A stretch of DNA of 64,000 nt from Cohnella sp. OV330 (GTDB taxonomy: Bacteria > Bacillota > Bacilli > Paenibacillales > Paenibacillaceae). Where the stretch lies: NCBI RefSeq assembly GCF_900112065.1, contig NZ_FOKE01000005.1:434001-498000 (forward strand), written 5' to 3'. Numbering within the stretch: position 1 is the stretch's first letter; every line of letters begins with the position of its first letter. The notes beneath the pieces are model-generated. The model was not told the DNA's origin. It saw nothing but the letters and a program-made list of their open reading frames with translations, and did no database searches. Shown in pieces: positions 53,521 through 63,492 of this stretch. Position numbers and translations under genes: made by a program.

Positions 53521-55053
53521 TCAGTGCGCCAGCGGCGCATCCCCATCCTCGCGCTTCTGCAGCACTTCCTTCTTCAGGAACCAGCAGAGCACGAAGGCAA
53601 TGCAGACGAATACGATCGAAATCACGTACAGATTGTGATAGGCGCCCGAGAACGCGGTCTTCACGTGTTCGAGCAGATCCGGCGCGAGTCCCTTCGGGAT
53701 GCCGCCCGTCTGAATCTCGCTCGCGGTGCCCGCCGGCAATTGGTCCGCGATTCCCTCGATGCCTTTCTTGATGTCGCCCGCCAGCAGCGAGCCGAACACG
53801 CTGAGTCCGATGGACGCCCCGATCGACTGGAAGAGCTGCACGGTCGAGAGCGCGATCCCGCTCTCTTCCTTGCTCACCGACTCTTGAACGATCAGATTGT
53901 CTCCGCCGAACAGCGCCCCGAGCCCGACGCCCATGATAACGAAGGTAACGACGACGAAGATCACGCTAACGTCGATGCCGAACTGCAGCATCAGCACCAA
54001 GGCGATGATCGGCAGCGTAAACGAAATAATAAAAATCGTACGGTAAGCGACGCGCGTAATGAGGAAGCCTACCAGGATGCTGAACGGAATCGCCCCGCCC
54101 ATGAACGCCAGGTTCATATACCCCGAAGCCCTAGGCGATAAGCCCATGACGTTTTGCGCGAAAAACGGGAAGTTGGCGAAGGTGCCCATGACGCCGAGCA
54201 TCAGAATGAACACGAGGCTCGACAGCACGATGACGTTGCGGTTGCGGAACAGATGAAGCGGGATGATCGGCTCTTCCACGCGCCGTTCGATCCAGATGAG
54301 CAGCGCCGTCAGCACGACGAACAGCACGAGCATGCCGATAATAAGCGGCGAGCTCCACGACAGCCCCTGCGTCTCGATGAGCACCGGCGCGAGCAGCAGG
54401 GACAGCAGTGCGAGCATGAGCGTCGCGGCGCCGATCCAGTCGATCTTCTTCTTTTCCTCGCCTCTCTTTTCGACCATCCCGATCCACATGACGGCCGCGG
54501 TCAAAATGCCGAACGGCAGGTTGATCAGGAAAATCCAATGCCAGTTGACGTGCGAGATGAGCTCGCCGCTGATCGTCGGTCCGAGCAGCTGAGGAAGGAT
54601 CATCAGCGGTCCGAACAACGCCTGCAGCTTGGCGCGCTGCTCGAGCTCGTACGTATCGCCTAAAATGACCATCGCGAGCGGCATCAGCCCGCCTGCCCCG
54701 ATCCCTTGGATCCCCCGTCCGACGAGGAGCATCGGCATCGATTGGGCGAGCCCGCAGACGAACGAGCCCGCGATGAACAGCCCGATGCACGCGAGATAGA
54801 CGCGCTTGCGGCCGTAGAGGTCGGCCAGCTTGCCGAGGATCGGCATGAACAGCGTCATGGACAGCATGTAGATGCCGGCCACCCAACCCATCAGCGGCAG
54901 TCCGTGCAAGTCCCGGATGATCGTCGGCATCGCCGTGGAGACGATCGTCTCGTCGAGCTCCGCGAAAATCAAGCCGAGCATGAGTCCCGTCAGTACGAGC
55001 GCTTTGTTGTTTTTGCGTCCGATCGCGGCTTGCGCGAGTGGAGCCATAGCCAT
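53521..55053 (-). CDS. MFS drug transporter, EmrB/QacA (DHA2) type
   Basis: A 510-residue transporter with about 14 helices. Antiporter signatures are LDETIVSTAMPTIIRDL in helix one and GKLADLYGRKRVY after helix two; GRGIQGIGAGGLMPLAM is motif C-like. It would export drugs or toxic compounds using the proton gradient. AGGGGTG lies before the ATG. Related to, but separate from, the next MFS gene upstream; a weak GGCGG/CCGCC hairpin lies between them. Confidence 0.9.
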   Translation of the reverse strand: MAMAPLAQAAIGRKNNKALVLTGLMLGLIFAELDETIVSTAMPTIIRDLHGLPLMGWVAGIYMLSMTLFMPILGKLADLYGRKRVYLACIGLFIAGSFVCGLAQSMPMLLVGRGIQGIGAGGLMPLAMVILGDTYELEQRAKLQALFGPLMILPQLLGPTISGELISHVNWHWIFLINLPFGILTAAVMWIGMVEKRGEEKKKIDWIGAATLMLALLSLLLAPVLIETQGLSWSSPLIIGMLVLFVVLTALLIWIERRVEEPIIPLHLFRNRNVIVLSSLVFILMLGVMGTFANFPFFAQNVMGLSPRASGYMNLAFMGGAIPFSILVGFLITRVAYRTIFIISFTLPIIALVLMLQFGIDVSVIFVVVTFVIMGVGLGALFGGDNLIVQESVSKEESGIALSTVQLFQSIGASIGLSVFGSLLAGDIKKGIEGIADQLPAGTASEIQTGGIPKGLAPDLLEHVKTAFSGAYHNLYVISIVFVCIAFVLCWFLKKEVLQKREDGDAPLAH

Positions 55054-55204
55054 TTGCGTTTACACCCCTTTAAATCGGCGGAGCCGCCGCCTATGCCGGC
55101 AACACCGCGCTTTGAACTGTCGCCATCTTACGATCGGTTTGTGAACTCAATATGAAATGCGCGGCTGGAATCCTGCCCAAAATGCCGAGCCTCCGAACTG
55201 CCTC

Positions 55205-56746
55205 TCAGTGCCCGCCCGCCGCCATTTCCGGCTTTTCCCCTTTCGCGGGAATCTCGAGCTTCGAACGCCCCATGAAAAAGACGACGGCAAGCGCGAGGCC
55301 CGCGGGCACGAGCGACCAAAGGAACATGTGCGAGATCGAGGACGACAGCGCCTCTACGATTTTGTGCAGCGTATCCTCGGGAATATGGGCGCGATTTTCC
55401 GGCGTCAACGATTGACGAATATCGCCGAGCGCCGCGCCGGCGCCCTGTCCGTTGTCCGTGCCGGCGAACGCTTCCTTCATCTTGTCCGCGAGCGTGTTGC
55501 GCTGCATGATGCCGAAGACGGTCAGGCCTACCGTCATGCCGAGCGAACGCACGAACGACATCGTCGAGCTCGCCGAGCCGCGCTGATTGGCCCCGAAGCC
55601 GTGCATGCTGGCCATGCCGAGCACGGAGAACGAGAAGCCGACGCCGACGCCCGTGACGATCATGTACCAGACCAGCGTCGCCCTCGACGTGTCCGGCGTA
55701 ATCGTCGACAGCAGCGCGGCCCCGATCACGAGGATGACGGCGGACAAGATCATGACATTTCGATAAGACGTCTTCATGGCCAGAAATGCGCCGATCTGGG
55801 AAGAAACGACCGAGCCGAGCGTCAGCGGGAGCAGGATGAGGCCCGAATTCGTCGCGGAGCCGCCGTTCACGCCCTGCACGAAGATCGGGATATACATGGC
55901 GAAGGTGATGAACGCCGCGCCGTAGAACAATCCCGCTACCGTGCTCGAAGCGAACAGCCGCTGCCTGAACATGCCGTACGAGATGATCGGATCCGCAGCC
56001 TTCGTCTCCGCATACAAGAACACCGCGAACAGCACGAACGCCGCCGCGAACAGCGAGACGATCTGCGCCGAGTCCCACGCATACGTGCCTCCGCCCAGCT
56101 CCAGCGCGAACATGAGGCTGACGACCGCGCCGACGAGCGTGGAGGCGCCCCACCAGTCGATGCGTTGTTTCAGATGAACGCGGGATTCCTTGTAGCCGAA
56201 GACGATCAGCGCCAGCGCGACTAGCCCCAGCGGGAGATTGATGTAGAAAATCCAGCGCCAGTGGACATGGTCGGTAATATAGGCGCCTAGGAGCGGCCCG
56301 GCCAGGCTGGAGGTGCCGAATACGGCGCCGAAGATGCCCGACATGCCGCCGCGCTTTTCGACCGGAATGACGTCGAACAGGATCGTGAAGGCGATCGGTA
56401 CGAGCGCACCGCCCCCGATGCCCTGGATGGCGCGATAGATCGACAGCTCGGTAATGCTGGTCGCCGTCCCGCACAGGATTGAACCGAGCAGGAACATGAT
56501 CATGCCGAAAATGAAAAACCGCTTGCGGCCGTACATGTCGGACAGCTTGCCGAAGATCGGCATGCCGGCCATTTCCGTGACGAGGTACGCCGAGGTGACC
56601 CAGACGATCTTGTCGTAGTCTCCGAGCTCGGAGACGATCGTCGCCATGGCGGTACCGACGATCGTGTTGTCGATGGCCGCCACGAAGATGCCGAGCATCA
56701 GTCCGGCAAGAACGATGCCCAGCTTGTTGCTTTGCGAAGCGCTCAT
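55205..56746 (-). CDS. MFS drug transporter, EmrB/QacA (DHA2) type
   Basis: A 513-residue transporter with 14 predicted helices. Motif one is IDNTIVGTAMATIVSEL, loop 2-3 is GKLSDMYGRKRFF, and motif C-like is IYRAIQGIGGGALVPIA. Start MSASQSNKLGIVLAGLM at 56746 has GGAGG seven bases upstream; the frame stays open a further ~200 codons into bacF, an antisense-like extension that is not real. It lies 32 bases after bacF and may be cotranscribed with the bactofilin genes. Confidence 0.9.
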   Translation of the reverse strand: MSASQSNKLGIVLAGLMLGIFVAAIDNTIVGTAMATIVSELGDYDKIVWVTSAYLVTEMAGMPIFGKLSDMYGRKRFFIFGMIMFLLGSILCGTATSITELSIYRAIQGIGGGALVPIAFTILFDVIPVEKRGGMSGIFGAVFGTSSLAGPLLGAYITDHVHWRWIFYINLPLGLVALALIVFGYKESRVHLKQRIDWWGASTLVGAVVSLMFALELGGGTYAWDSAQIVSLFAAAFVLFAVFLYAETKAADPIISYGMFRQRLFASSTVAGLFYGAAFITFAMYIPIFVQGVNGGSATNSGLILLPLTLGSVVSSQIGAFLAMKTSYRNVMILSAVILVIGAALLSTITPDTSRATLVWYMIVTGVGVGFSFSVLGMASMHGFGANQRGSASSTMSFVRSLGMTVGLTVFGIMQRNTLADKMKEAFAGTDNGQGAGAALGDIRQSLTPENRAHIPEDTLHKIVEALSSSISHMFLWSLVPAGLALAVVFFMGRSKLEIPAKGEKPEMAAGGH

Positions 56747-56778
56747 GATTAAACCTCCCGTAAACGATAAGTATCGAT

Positions 56779-57450
56779 TTAAATGCGTACGCGCTGACCG
56801 ACCTTGGCGCGCGAGTCTACGCGCAGCTCGCGCCGGTATTCGACGCGTCCGATCGTGCAGCCGGGACCGATGACGACATCCCCGCCCCTTACGACATCGG
56901 CTTCCGTGTATTGGAGCTCCACCTGGTCGCCTTCGATCGTGCCCGCCTTCAGCGAAGCGGCTCCCGCAGGCGACACCAGGTTTTTGAGAGCGCTCATCCG
57001 GCTTCGCCGTACGCGAAGCTTGCCGCCCCCTAGCTCGCCTACGGAGCTGGGACCGTACAGACCGAGCTCCAGCCGCTCGGCGCTGAGCAGTCCGCCGCAG
57101 ACGATGGCGCCGCGCAGCGCAGCCTCGCCGAGCTCCGCGTCGCCATCCACGGCGAGCTGGCCGTAGAGCTTCACCTTTTCGCCGCGCAAATTGCCCTTCA
57201 CCTTTAATTCGCCCGTGCCGCCGATTTCTCCGCTCGCAAGGTTTGACTCGACGCCGCAAGTGCCGGTGAGCTTCACCGCTGCCGCCGTCAATGCGCCGCG
57301 TATCACGACGCTGCCGGTGCAAGCCAGCTTGCTGCAGTCCACGTCTCCGCGGAACTCGCACTCGCCCGTGACCTTCACTTGGCCGAAGACGCCTCCGTTC
57401 GAGGAGCTCGTGCCGACCATTTTTAATGCGGGCCGCTTCGGATTAACCAT
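56779..57450 (-). CDS. bacF: Bactofilin-like polymer-forming protein (YhbF/BacF type)
   Basis: A 223-residue protein made of a right-handed beta-helix with repeated short strands (VKVTGECEFRGDVDCSKLACTGSVVIRG, then ELKVKGNLRGEKVKLYGQL). This is the bactofilin fold, which self-assembles into filaments. The gene order YhbD-BacE-BacF is conserved from Bacillus, where the two bactofilins support flagellar motility. It overlaps bacE by eight bases. Assignment to BacF rests mainly on order. Confidence 0.83.
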   Translation of the reverse strand: MVNPKRPALKMVGTSSSNGGVFGQVKVTGECEFRGDVDCSKLACTGSVVIRGALTAAAVKLTGTCGVESNLASGEIGGTGELKVKGNLRGEKVKLYGQLAVDGDAELGEAALRGAIVCGGLLSAERLELGLYGPSSVGELGGGKLRVRRSRMSALKNLVSPAGAASLKAGTIEGDQVELQYTEADVVRGGDVVIGPGCTIGRVEYRRELRVDSRAKVGQRVRI

Positions 57451-58129
57451 TTGTTTTCGCCTCCTCGCCGATTCGGGCCGACGGATGCTTGCGAAGCTCG
57501 GTCCGGTACTCCACGCGATCGATGACGCAGCCTTCGCCGATCGCCACCCGATCTCCCCGCACGACTTTTACCGTCGCATGATCCAGTTCGATGACGTCGC
57601 CTTCGATAAGATCGACGATGAGCTCCTGCGCAAAGCTCGGCAGCATCCGCTGCCAAATCGATTGCCAAGCGCCGGTACGTCCTTTGCCGATGCGGATCGA
57701 CTCGCCGCCGATCTCCTTCGCGGCGCCTCTGCCCTGCAGCTTCAAATCGATCCTGCCTGCGTTGAGCAGCCCGCCGATCTTGAAGGCGCCTTCCCCTTCG
57801 ATCACGTCCACTTCGCAATCCTCTCCGACGGTCAGCATGCCGTTCAAACGCACCCGCTGCCCCGAATAAGCGCCCTTAACGGTGATCACGCCGTCGATCG
57901 CGGCCGTACCGGCCCTTATGCCGCCCGAGACGTCAAGCGTGCCGTCGAGGTCCAGATCGTTTGCCGTCAAGTGACCCTCTACGCGGATGCGGCCGTCCGC
58001 GTCGATCAGCTGCGCTTCGATATCGGTCGCCACCTTGCAGACGCCGTTTAGCGCCACGTTCTTGTAGACACCGCCCGCCGCCGTACCGATGCCGTCCATT
58101 TTCAAATCGCCGATAATCTCGCCTGCCAT
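57443..58129 (-). CDS. bacE: Bactofilin-like polymer-forming protein (YhbE/BacE type)
   Basis: A 228-residue beta-helix protein that opens MAGEIIGDLKMDGIGTAAGG, with regular repeats (KNVALNGVCKVATDIEAQLI, TLDVSGGIRAGTAAIDGVITVKG). It resembles its partner BacF throughout, including the shared C-terminal V.G....IGRVEYR/IDRVEYR motif. Thought to form bactofilin scaffolds. Lies 17 bases after the yhbD-like gene. Confidence 0.83.
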   Translation of the reverse strand: MAGEIIGDLKMDGIGTAAGGVYKNVALNGVCKVATDIEAQLIDADGRIRVEGHLTANDLDLDGTLDVSGGIRAGTAAIDGVITVKGAYSGQRVRLNGMLTVGEDCEVDVIEGEGAFKIGGLLNAGRIDLKLQGRGAAKEIGGESIRIGKGRTGAWQSIWQRMLPSFAQELIVDLIEGDVIELDHATVKVVRGDRVAIGEGCVIDRVEYRTELRKHPSARIGEEAKTNG

Positions 58130-58146
58130 CGTTTCTCATCCTCTCC

Positions 58147-58776
58147 TTAGTTCAGCTTGCTCCTCAACTGCTCCGCGATCTCCGCCATCTGCAACCTGGC
58201 AACGATCTTGACGCCGGCATCGAAGTGCAGCGCAGATGGCGCCGCGGCGAGAGCGAACATCGACACGCCCATCTTCCGCATGAATAGCACCTCGCACGGC
58301 TTGCCTTCGTAACGTGGAAAGTGGTCGCGCAGCGTCTCCATCAGCAAGCCGCTCTCCTCAAGGCTGATCTCTCCATCGGACAGCAGCTGATCCGTTGCGT
58401 ACAAAAACAGCAACTGCGCAAACGAGTACGCTTCCTCGCCGTTCAGCTGCGCCGGCGAGCTATGCCGGTTGATCGAAACTTCCGAAACAATGTTACGTTC
58501 TATTAACTCGCGTTTGGATAACGATAGATCGGTTTGAAAAGGAGACAGCTTGTCGGCCAATTCATCCAACGACAAATCTTCCTTCATATTCATGATTCGA
58601 TCGATTCGCGCCAGTATCATATCCTTCGGGAAAAACGTCTCCTGCCCCGTGAACGTAGACTTGCGGATGAACCATTCCTCGGGAATCAGCTGCTTGCGCT
58701 TCCAGCGATACAACTGGCCGTAGGAGATGCCCATAAGCTCCAGCAGGTCTTTTTTGGAGATCAATTCGCGCTCCAT
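58147..58776 (-). CDS. YhbD-like HTH regulator (DUF4004)
   Basis: A 209-residue protein. The N-terminal MerR-like HTH, LISKKDLLELMGISYGQLYRWKRKQLIPEEWF, is followed by helical regions of unknown role. It heads the conserved yhbD-bacE-bacF block, so it probably regulates it. The ATG at 58776 has GGAGG eight bases upstream; a GTG three codons earlier lies within the ribosome site. The inverted repeat just upstream may be its own operator. Confidence 0.83.
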   Translation of the reverse strand: MERELISKKDLLELMGISYGQLYRWKRKQLIPEEWFIRKSTFTGQETFFPKDMILARIDRIMNMKEDLSLDELADKLSPFQTDLSLSKRELIERNIVSEVSINRHSSPAQLNGEEAYSFAQLLFLYATDQLLSDGEISLEESGLLMETLRDHFPRYEGKPCEVLFMRKMGVSMFALAAAPSALHFDAGVKIVARLQMAEIAEQLRSKLN

Positions 58777-58792
58777 GTTCCTCACCTCCGAG

Positions 58793-58814
58793 AACAGTGT
58801 AACATAACACTGTT
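58793..58814 (-). promoter_or_regulatory. Inverted repeat at the yhbD promoter
   Basis: AACAGTGT-N6-ACACTGTT is perfect, and a second pair GTAACA-N6-TGTTAC is interleaved with it. On the minus strand TTTACA and TACACT (17 bp) form a plausible promoter through this element, so it is a likely autoregulatory site. Confidence 0.6.
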
Positions 58815-58839
58815 ACGTTGTAAACGAGCGTGAATGAGC

Positions 58840-58972
58840 GAGCTGCGAATTTAATTGTAATAGGCGCGTTGGAAATGCGCTTCCGTCTGAGGTAGCTTAA
58901 CGGTCTCGGTCTCTGGACCGAGCGTAAGGCATTCGGAGGTTGCGCGAGAAAAGCGTGTACCGGGGCACGCCC
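58840..58972. other. Structured intergenic region
   Basis: Three short stem-loops occur in a row: GCGC around GTTGGAAAT, CTCGGTC with GACCGAG (58905-58922), and GCGTG with CACGC. None has a T-run. No gene is seen; the region lies after the terminator of the FAD oxidoreductase operon. Confidence 0.4.
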
Positions 58973-59006
58973 AAAATAAAAAGCCGACTCATTTTGAAGT
59001 CGACTT
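58973..59006 (-). terminator. Terminator of the FAD-oxidoreductase operon
   Basis: On the minus strand AAGTCGACT pairs with AGTCGGCTT (one mismatch) and is followed by TTTTTATTTT. It lies about 65 bases after the oxidoreductase stop. Confidence 0.8.
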
Positions 59007-59071
59007 AGATCCTTACCATCGATATTTACAATTACCGGCGAGGCTGGCGCACGGCCAGCGTTTGCTATTTT

Positions 59072-60898
59072 TTATTCATAACAACGTATCTCGAATAATC
59101 GGGCATGGTCCAGCCCATTCGTGCCGTCGATATCCACGCGCAGTTTTATCACATTCTCCCGATTCACTTTTCGGACCATTTGCCGCAGGTAGTTATTATG
59201 GACTGAAAACAACAGCTCGTCTTGAGATTCAGGGTCGGCGTAGCCCGCCGTCACACGAAAGTCCTTGATCGTCTCCGGCTGCGGCCCCCATTCCATCGTA
59301 TTCAACACTTCATCGGAATGGGTCAGGGTCAGTCTGCGATGCATGCCTGTGTCGAAGACGAACACGATCTCGCTGATCGACACTGGCGCCGGCCACTCCA
59401 GTTCGATCCAAGGCGCCGGGTCGCCGGGCTGCGACATCCAGCGGTGCGTTCCGGGGACGGTCAGTTCCGGTCTGGCGCCACCGGGTCCATGCATCGATCG
59501 GGTATAGCCGTCGGTTAAGTTTGCGGCTCGGCCTTCCGGCTGTTCGGAAGAAGCGCGAATGACCGCACTTGACGCCAAGTTATCCTTAGCCGACGCGATA
59601 CCCGGTAAATAGGCATCCTGTTTCAAAAGCTGCCGTTGAACGTTCTGAATGAACGCCATGTTGGAAAGCGCATCGTTAAGCGTTAACCCGGATTGAACGA
59701 TTAAAGCAGCAGCCGTGCCCGCGCCTTGTCCCATGGCGGCGCAGGTCCCCATCACGCGCGTACTGGAGAAAGCGATATGCGATGCCGAGATGTTTCGTCC
59801 GGCGAACATGAGATTTTCAACGTTTGCGCTTATCAGCGCTCTAAGCGGGATGCCGTACACATACTGGCTGAACGGTTGATGAGCCGGATTCAGCTCGGTT
59901 GCATCGATGCCTTGGGGCGGATGCGTGTCCATCGGCCATCCGCCGTATGCAATGACATCGTCAAAGTGACGCGCTTGTTCCAGATCCGCCTGAGTAAGCA
60001 AGTATTTTCCGATAAAACGGCGCGACTCCCTTTTGCCCGGAACGAACCCGAACCAGTCCAGCGCCCAATTGTCCGATTCGGGATGATTGCCGCTGTTCTT
60101 GATATGATCCCAGACGCCCAGCATAATCGCCAGCAGTTCGTCCCGAATCGTCTCGTTATCGGCTATCGTGTCCATCATGCCGCCGAATTCGACCCACCAA
60201 TAGCCGTATTCCCAGGTAGCGTGGTTACGAAACTTCAGATCGTCTTCCGAAAATTTACGCGCCCAAGCGGGCGGTATGAATCGCATAGGCCGCCCGGTAT
60301 CCCGGGTGGTGAACAAAAGCGACGATCCCTGTCGATACGAATCCCCGTTCTCGCCGGCGAGTGTCTCCCCATACTCGCTGGCCGCCTCGCGCCCTGTCTT
60401 AAATAAGGCGCCCGCTTCCATACCTAGCCGTCCGTCCCCTGTGCAATCCATATACACTTTCGCATGGATCCGGAACCGGTGCTCCGTGCTCTCTCGAACC
60501 GCCAGAACGGATACAATCCTTTCCTCCTTCACCTCCGCTTCAATCACCGTCGTGTTCAGCAATAACGTCAGATTCGGCTCGGCCCTGCATTTCTCGTAAA
60601 GGATCAAGTCGAACATCGAAGCGCTCCGCTGGGGATTGCGAACAGCGTTTTCCAGTAGGATTTCCTCAATAATTCCGCCTTCGCGCGCTTCCGTTTCAAG
60701 CTCCTTTCTCCGTTTGGAGTTAGCCGCCCCGACGATATGCATCCGTATTTCGGAAGAAGCGTTTCCCCCTAGCACAGGCCGATCTTGGCAGAGCACGACC
60801 TTGGCACCGTTGCGGGCGGCTGCAACCGCTGCCGACACGCCCGAGATTCCTCCCCCGGCTACTAAAATGTCAGCCTCCAATGTCTGATTCGCCACCAA
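59072..60898 (-). CDS. FAD-dependent oxidoreductase with C-terminal accessory domain
   Basis: A 608-residue protein. The FAD domain opens [29 protein letters not shown] and includes [33 protein letters not shown], typical of the FAD_oxidored (PF12831) family. The last ~150 residues form a beta-rich segment ([21 protein letters not shown]) that resembles a carbohydrate-binding discoidin-like module. TTG at 60898 has GGAGG nine bases upstream. In one operon with a related flavoenzyme and opposite a LacI regulator, so a role in sugar-derivative catabolism is likely; substrate unknown. Confidence 0.83.
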   Translation of the reverse strand: MVANQTLEADILVAGGGISGVSAAVAAARNGAKVVLCQDRPVLGGNASSEIRMHIVGAANSKRRKELETEAREGGIIEEILLENAVRNPQRSASMFDLILYEKCRAEPNLTLLLNTTVIEAEVKEERIVSVLAVRESTEHRFRIHAKVYMDCTGDGRLGMEAGALFKTGREAASEYGETLAGENGDSYRQGSSLLFTTRDTGRPMRFIPPAWARKFSEDDLKFRNHATWEYGYWWVEFGGMMDTIADNETIRDELLAIMLGVWDHIKNSGNHPESDNWALDWFGFVPGKRESRRFIGKYLLTQADLEQARHFDDVIAYGGWPMDTHPPQGIDATELNPAHQPFSQYVYGIPLRALISANVENLMFAGRNISASHIAFSSTRVMGTCAAMGQGAGTAAALIVQSGLTLNDALSNMAFIQNVQRQLLKQDAYLPGIASAKDNLASSAVIRASSEQPEGRAANLTDGYTRSMHGPGGARPELTVPGTHRWMSQPGDPAPWIELEWPAPVSISEIVFVFDTGMHRRLTLTHSDEVLNTMEWGPQPETIKDFRVTAGYADPESQDELLFSVHNNYLRQMVRKVNRENVIKLRVDIDGTNGLDHARLFEIRCYE

Positions 60899-60956
60899 AA
60901 GAAGATACCTCCGTTATGATCGAGTTTCAGTACAGAACGGCTTTCATCGCCTATCT

Positions 60957-62309
60957 TCAGCCGTAACGTCCGTTGATCGTCTCTCCCAGCCAGGCTCCCT
61001 GACGGACAAGCCTGCGCTGCAAAGTCTCGATATCGATGGCGCGCGTCTCGCGCAAGCCCTGTTCGGCCAGAATCGCCGCTGCAGTGCCGGCGGCTTCGCC
61101 CATGGCGAAGCAATTCGGCATGACCCGGGTGGAGCCTTGGGTCGCCCGGTCGGTCGAGATCGCCCTGCCCGCTACGATGACATTGTCGATGCCGACCGGC
61201 AGCAGCGCACGATAGGGGATGCCGTGCGACTCTCCGGGCGGCAGATGGACCATCGTCATGCCGCTCGTCGGCTTCGCCATATGAATATCGATGAAATACG
61301 CGTTGCGCGCGATGTCGTCCGGGAACGAACGACATTTGAGAAAATCGTCTGCGGTGACGATGTAATCGCCGACGATCCGGCGAGTCTCCCGGATGCCGAT
61401 CTGCTCTCCCGTCAGTGTGAGAAAGGCATTCTCGAAGCCCGGGATCGATTCCCGTAGCCATGCCGTGATGTGCTCTACGAGCGCGCGGCCTTCAATCGCG
61501 CCGCGCGTGAGGTCGTCCGCGTTCGAGCCGTCGATCCCGAAGACGTGCCCGAAGTTAAATCCCGCCGTATGGTCGTTCAGCCAAGAGATGCCGGCCCAAT
61601 CTCTCGCCACGCGCAGCCTCCCTTTGCTTTTCGCCTTGTTGATCGCATGCTTCAGGTCGCTGCCGTGGATATCGGCGCCGGCGATAAATTTTTTCCGGTC
61701 CAGGTTGTTGAGGACAAAGCACATCGTGCCCGGCTGGAGCTCGCCGTCGTCCCCGCCTTTGACCAACCGCCCTCCCGCCAGATGCGTAAGGTCGGCATCG
61801 CTCGTCGCGTCAATAAAGAGCGAAGCCTTGACCGCTTGCGTCCCGGATTTGTTGTGAATGACGACTGCCTCGACCATGCCGTCTTGCTGAAGAACGTGTC
61901 CGACGAACGTATGGTACAGCACTTTGACGCCGGCCTCCGCCATTTTATGGTCCAACAAACGTTTTAACACTTCCGCGTCAATCGGCACCCAATCGAGCTC
62001 TTCCCGCCATTCCTCCTGGAACGAAGCCTCCATCTTCTGCTTCATATCGTCGAGGATCTCCAGGCCGATGCCTCGGATCACCGGTTTGACATGATCGGTA
62101 TACGGACAAAAGGCGGGAACCTGCGACACCGTCGCCATGCCGCCCAGATATCCTCTTTGCTCGATGAGCAGCACGGATGCCCCGTTCCTGGCAGCGGCGA
62201 GCGCGGCGCCGACTCCGGCCGGACCGCCTCCGGCCACGACGACATCCACATTCGCGTAGACGGATAATTCGCGCGCCGGCAAGAGAAGCGTTTGTACGGG
62301 ATCGGTCAA
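60957..62309 (-). CDS. FAD-dependent oxidoreductase
   Basis: A 450-residue FAD_oxidored-family protein: NVDVVVAGGGPAGVGAALAAARNGASVLLIEQRGYLGGMAT at the start and IVAGRAISTDRATQGSTRVMPNCFAMGEAAGTAAAI near the end. TTG at 62309 is preferred since GGAGGTG lies six bases before it; an ATG five codons earlier precedes the ribosome site. It is the first gene of a two-gene operon, divergent from the LacI-type regulator. Confidence 0.86.
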   Translation of the reverse strand: MTDPVQTLLLPARELSVYANVDVVVAGGGPAGVGAALAAARNGASVLLIEQRGYLGGMATVSQVPAFCPYTDHVKPVIRGIGLEILDDMKQKMEASFQEEWREELDWVPIDAEVLKRLLDHKMAEAGVKVLYHTFVGHVLQQDGMVEAVVIHNKSGTQAVKASLFIDATSDADLTHLAGGRLVKGGDDGELQPGTMCFVLNNLDRKKFIAGADIHGSDLKHAINKAKSKGRLRVARDWAGISWLNDHTAGFNFGHVFGIDGSNADDLTRGAIEGRALVEHITAWLRESIPGFENAFLTLTGEQIGIRETRRIVGDYIVTADDFLKCRSFPDDIARNAYFIDIHMAKPTSGMTMVHLPPGESHGIPYRALLPVGIDNVIVAGRAISTDRATQGSTRVMPNCFAMGEAAGTAAAILAEQGLRETRAIDIETLQRRLVRQGAWLGETINGRYG

Positions 62310-62353
62310 TGGAAACACCTCCATGAATTTGTTTTCATTGTACCGCCATCAAA

Positions 62354-62396
62354 GCTTCATTTTTAGTTTCATTTTTGTTTCACTTTTCCCTATAAT
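62354..62396 (+). promoter_or_regulatory. Phased repeats at the LacI-gene promoter
   Basis: GCTTCAT (62354-62360), GTTTCAT (62366-62372) and GTTTCAC (62377-62383) repeat at 11-12 bp spacing, immediately before TATAAT at 62391-62396. They lie between the two divergent start sites and could control both genes. Confidence 0.5.
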
Positions 62397-62430
62397 GTAA
62401 GCAGAAGAAGCGAATGCGAGGAATTTCATC

Positions 62431-63474
62431 ATGCCGAATAAGAAGAAGATCACGCTGCAAACGATAGCCGATCAAATGGGGCTGACCGTCCATACGGTAT
62501 CCAAGGCGCTTCGCGGCTTGCCGGGCATGTCCGAAGAGACGCGCAGCGAAGTGATCGGACTGGCTGCCCGACTGGGATACCGGACGAAGGAACAAGAGCG
62601 GGGCATGGCGGTGGAGCGAATTCCGATTTATTCCTCGAAGCCCCGGAGATTCGCGTTTATCGTCCCTCATGAGGGACTTGTCTTTATTCATCAGAAGTTA
62701 TATGAAGGGGTCCAATCGAGGCTGGCGGCGTTCGGTCATAAGCTCGAGATGCTGTTTGCGCCGCCGGGCCAAGGATCCGAGGCGGCATTCGATGATTGGG
62801 CGGACACAAATGGCCTGCATTATACAGACGGTCTTTTTCTAACTCCGATGATCGCCGCAAAAATCGAAGAACAATTGTTACGCTTGCCTGTAACCAAAAT
62901 ATTGCTCAACTATCCGCCGCCCGCCGCCCAAGTGGACAGCTTGATCTGGGACGTCTCCTCCGCCGTTCATCAATCCGTGCGATACCTGCTGGATCGGGGA
63001 CACCGGCGGATTCTGTATATCGGAGACATTCGTTTGCATCGAGGCTTTCGCCTGCGTTGGCAAGCATTCCAGGAAGCGATGAATTCGGCCGGATTGTCCG
63101 CGGAAGAAGACCGCCACCTGACCCGGGCCGGATCGAAGGAATGGTATACCGCCATGCTGTCGAATCTGCTCATACGGGAGAAGCCAACCGCGATTCTCTC
63201 CGGCCTTGAGCAGGATCTGGCCTGGGTGTATTACGGATGCAGCCTGCTGGGCCGCCACATTCCAAGCGACTATTCCCTGATCGGCCTGGAGCATGCGCCG
63301 AATGCGCACCTGCCGGATTTGACCAGACCTGAGCTGCCTGTCAAGGAAGTTGGCGTTCGCGGAGCGGATCGCATGCTGTGGAGACTATCCAATCCGAATC
63401 TTCCCTACGAGCATATCCGGCTCCAAGGCGGATTCCACAGAGGGTCGACGGTATTGGAGGCTCCTGCTGAATGA
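62431..63474 (+). CDS. LacI-family transcriptional regulator
   Basis: A 347-residue repressor. The HTH and hinge are TLQTIADQMGLTVHTVSKALRGLPGMSEETRSEVIGLAARLGYRT, typical LacI/GalR. The ligand domain has SSAVHQSVRYLLDRGHRRILYIGD and SDYSLIGLEH. GAGGA lies eight bases before the ATG. Divergent from the two FAD oxidoreductases, so it probably controls them in response to a sugar or derivative. Confidence 0.9.
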   Translation: MPNKKKITLQTIADQMGLTVHTVSKALRGLPGMSEETRSEVIGLAARLGYRTKEQERGMAVERIPIYSSKPRRFAFIVPHEGLVFIHQKLYEGVQSRLAAFGHKLEMLFAPPGQGSEAAFDDWADTNGLHYTDGLFLTPMIAAKIEEQLLRLPVTKILLNYPPPAAQVDSLIWDVSSAVHQSVRYLLDRGHRRILYIGDIRLHRGFRLRWQAFQEAMNSAGLSAEEDRHLTRAGSKEWYTAMLSNLLIREKPTAILSGLEQDLAWVYYGCSLLGRHIPSDYSLIGLEHAPNAHLPDLTRPELPVKEVGVRGADRMLWRLSNPNLPYEHIRLQGGFHRGSTVLEAPAE

Positions 63475-63492
63475 GATCGTATAAGCCGGCCT

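Noticed and set aside
56747..57361. N-terminal extension of the MFS gene
   Set aside because: The frame runs through bacF; the family start MSASQSNK with GGAGG lies at 56746.
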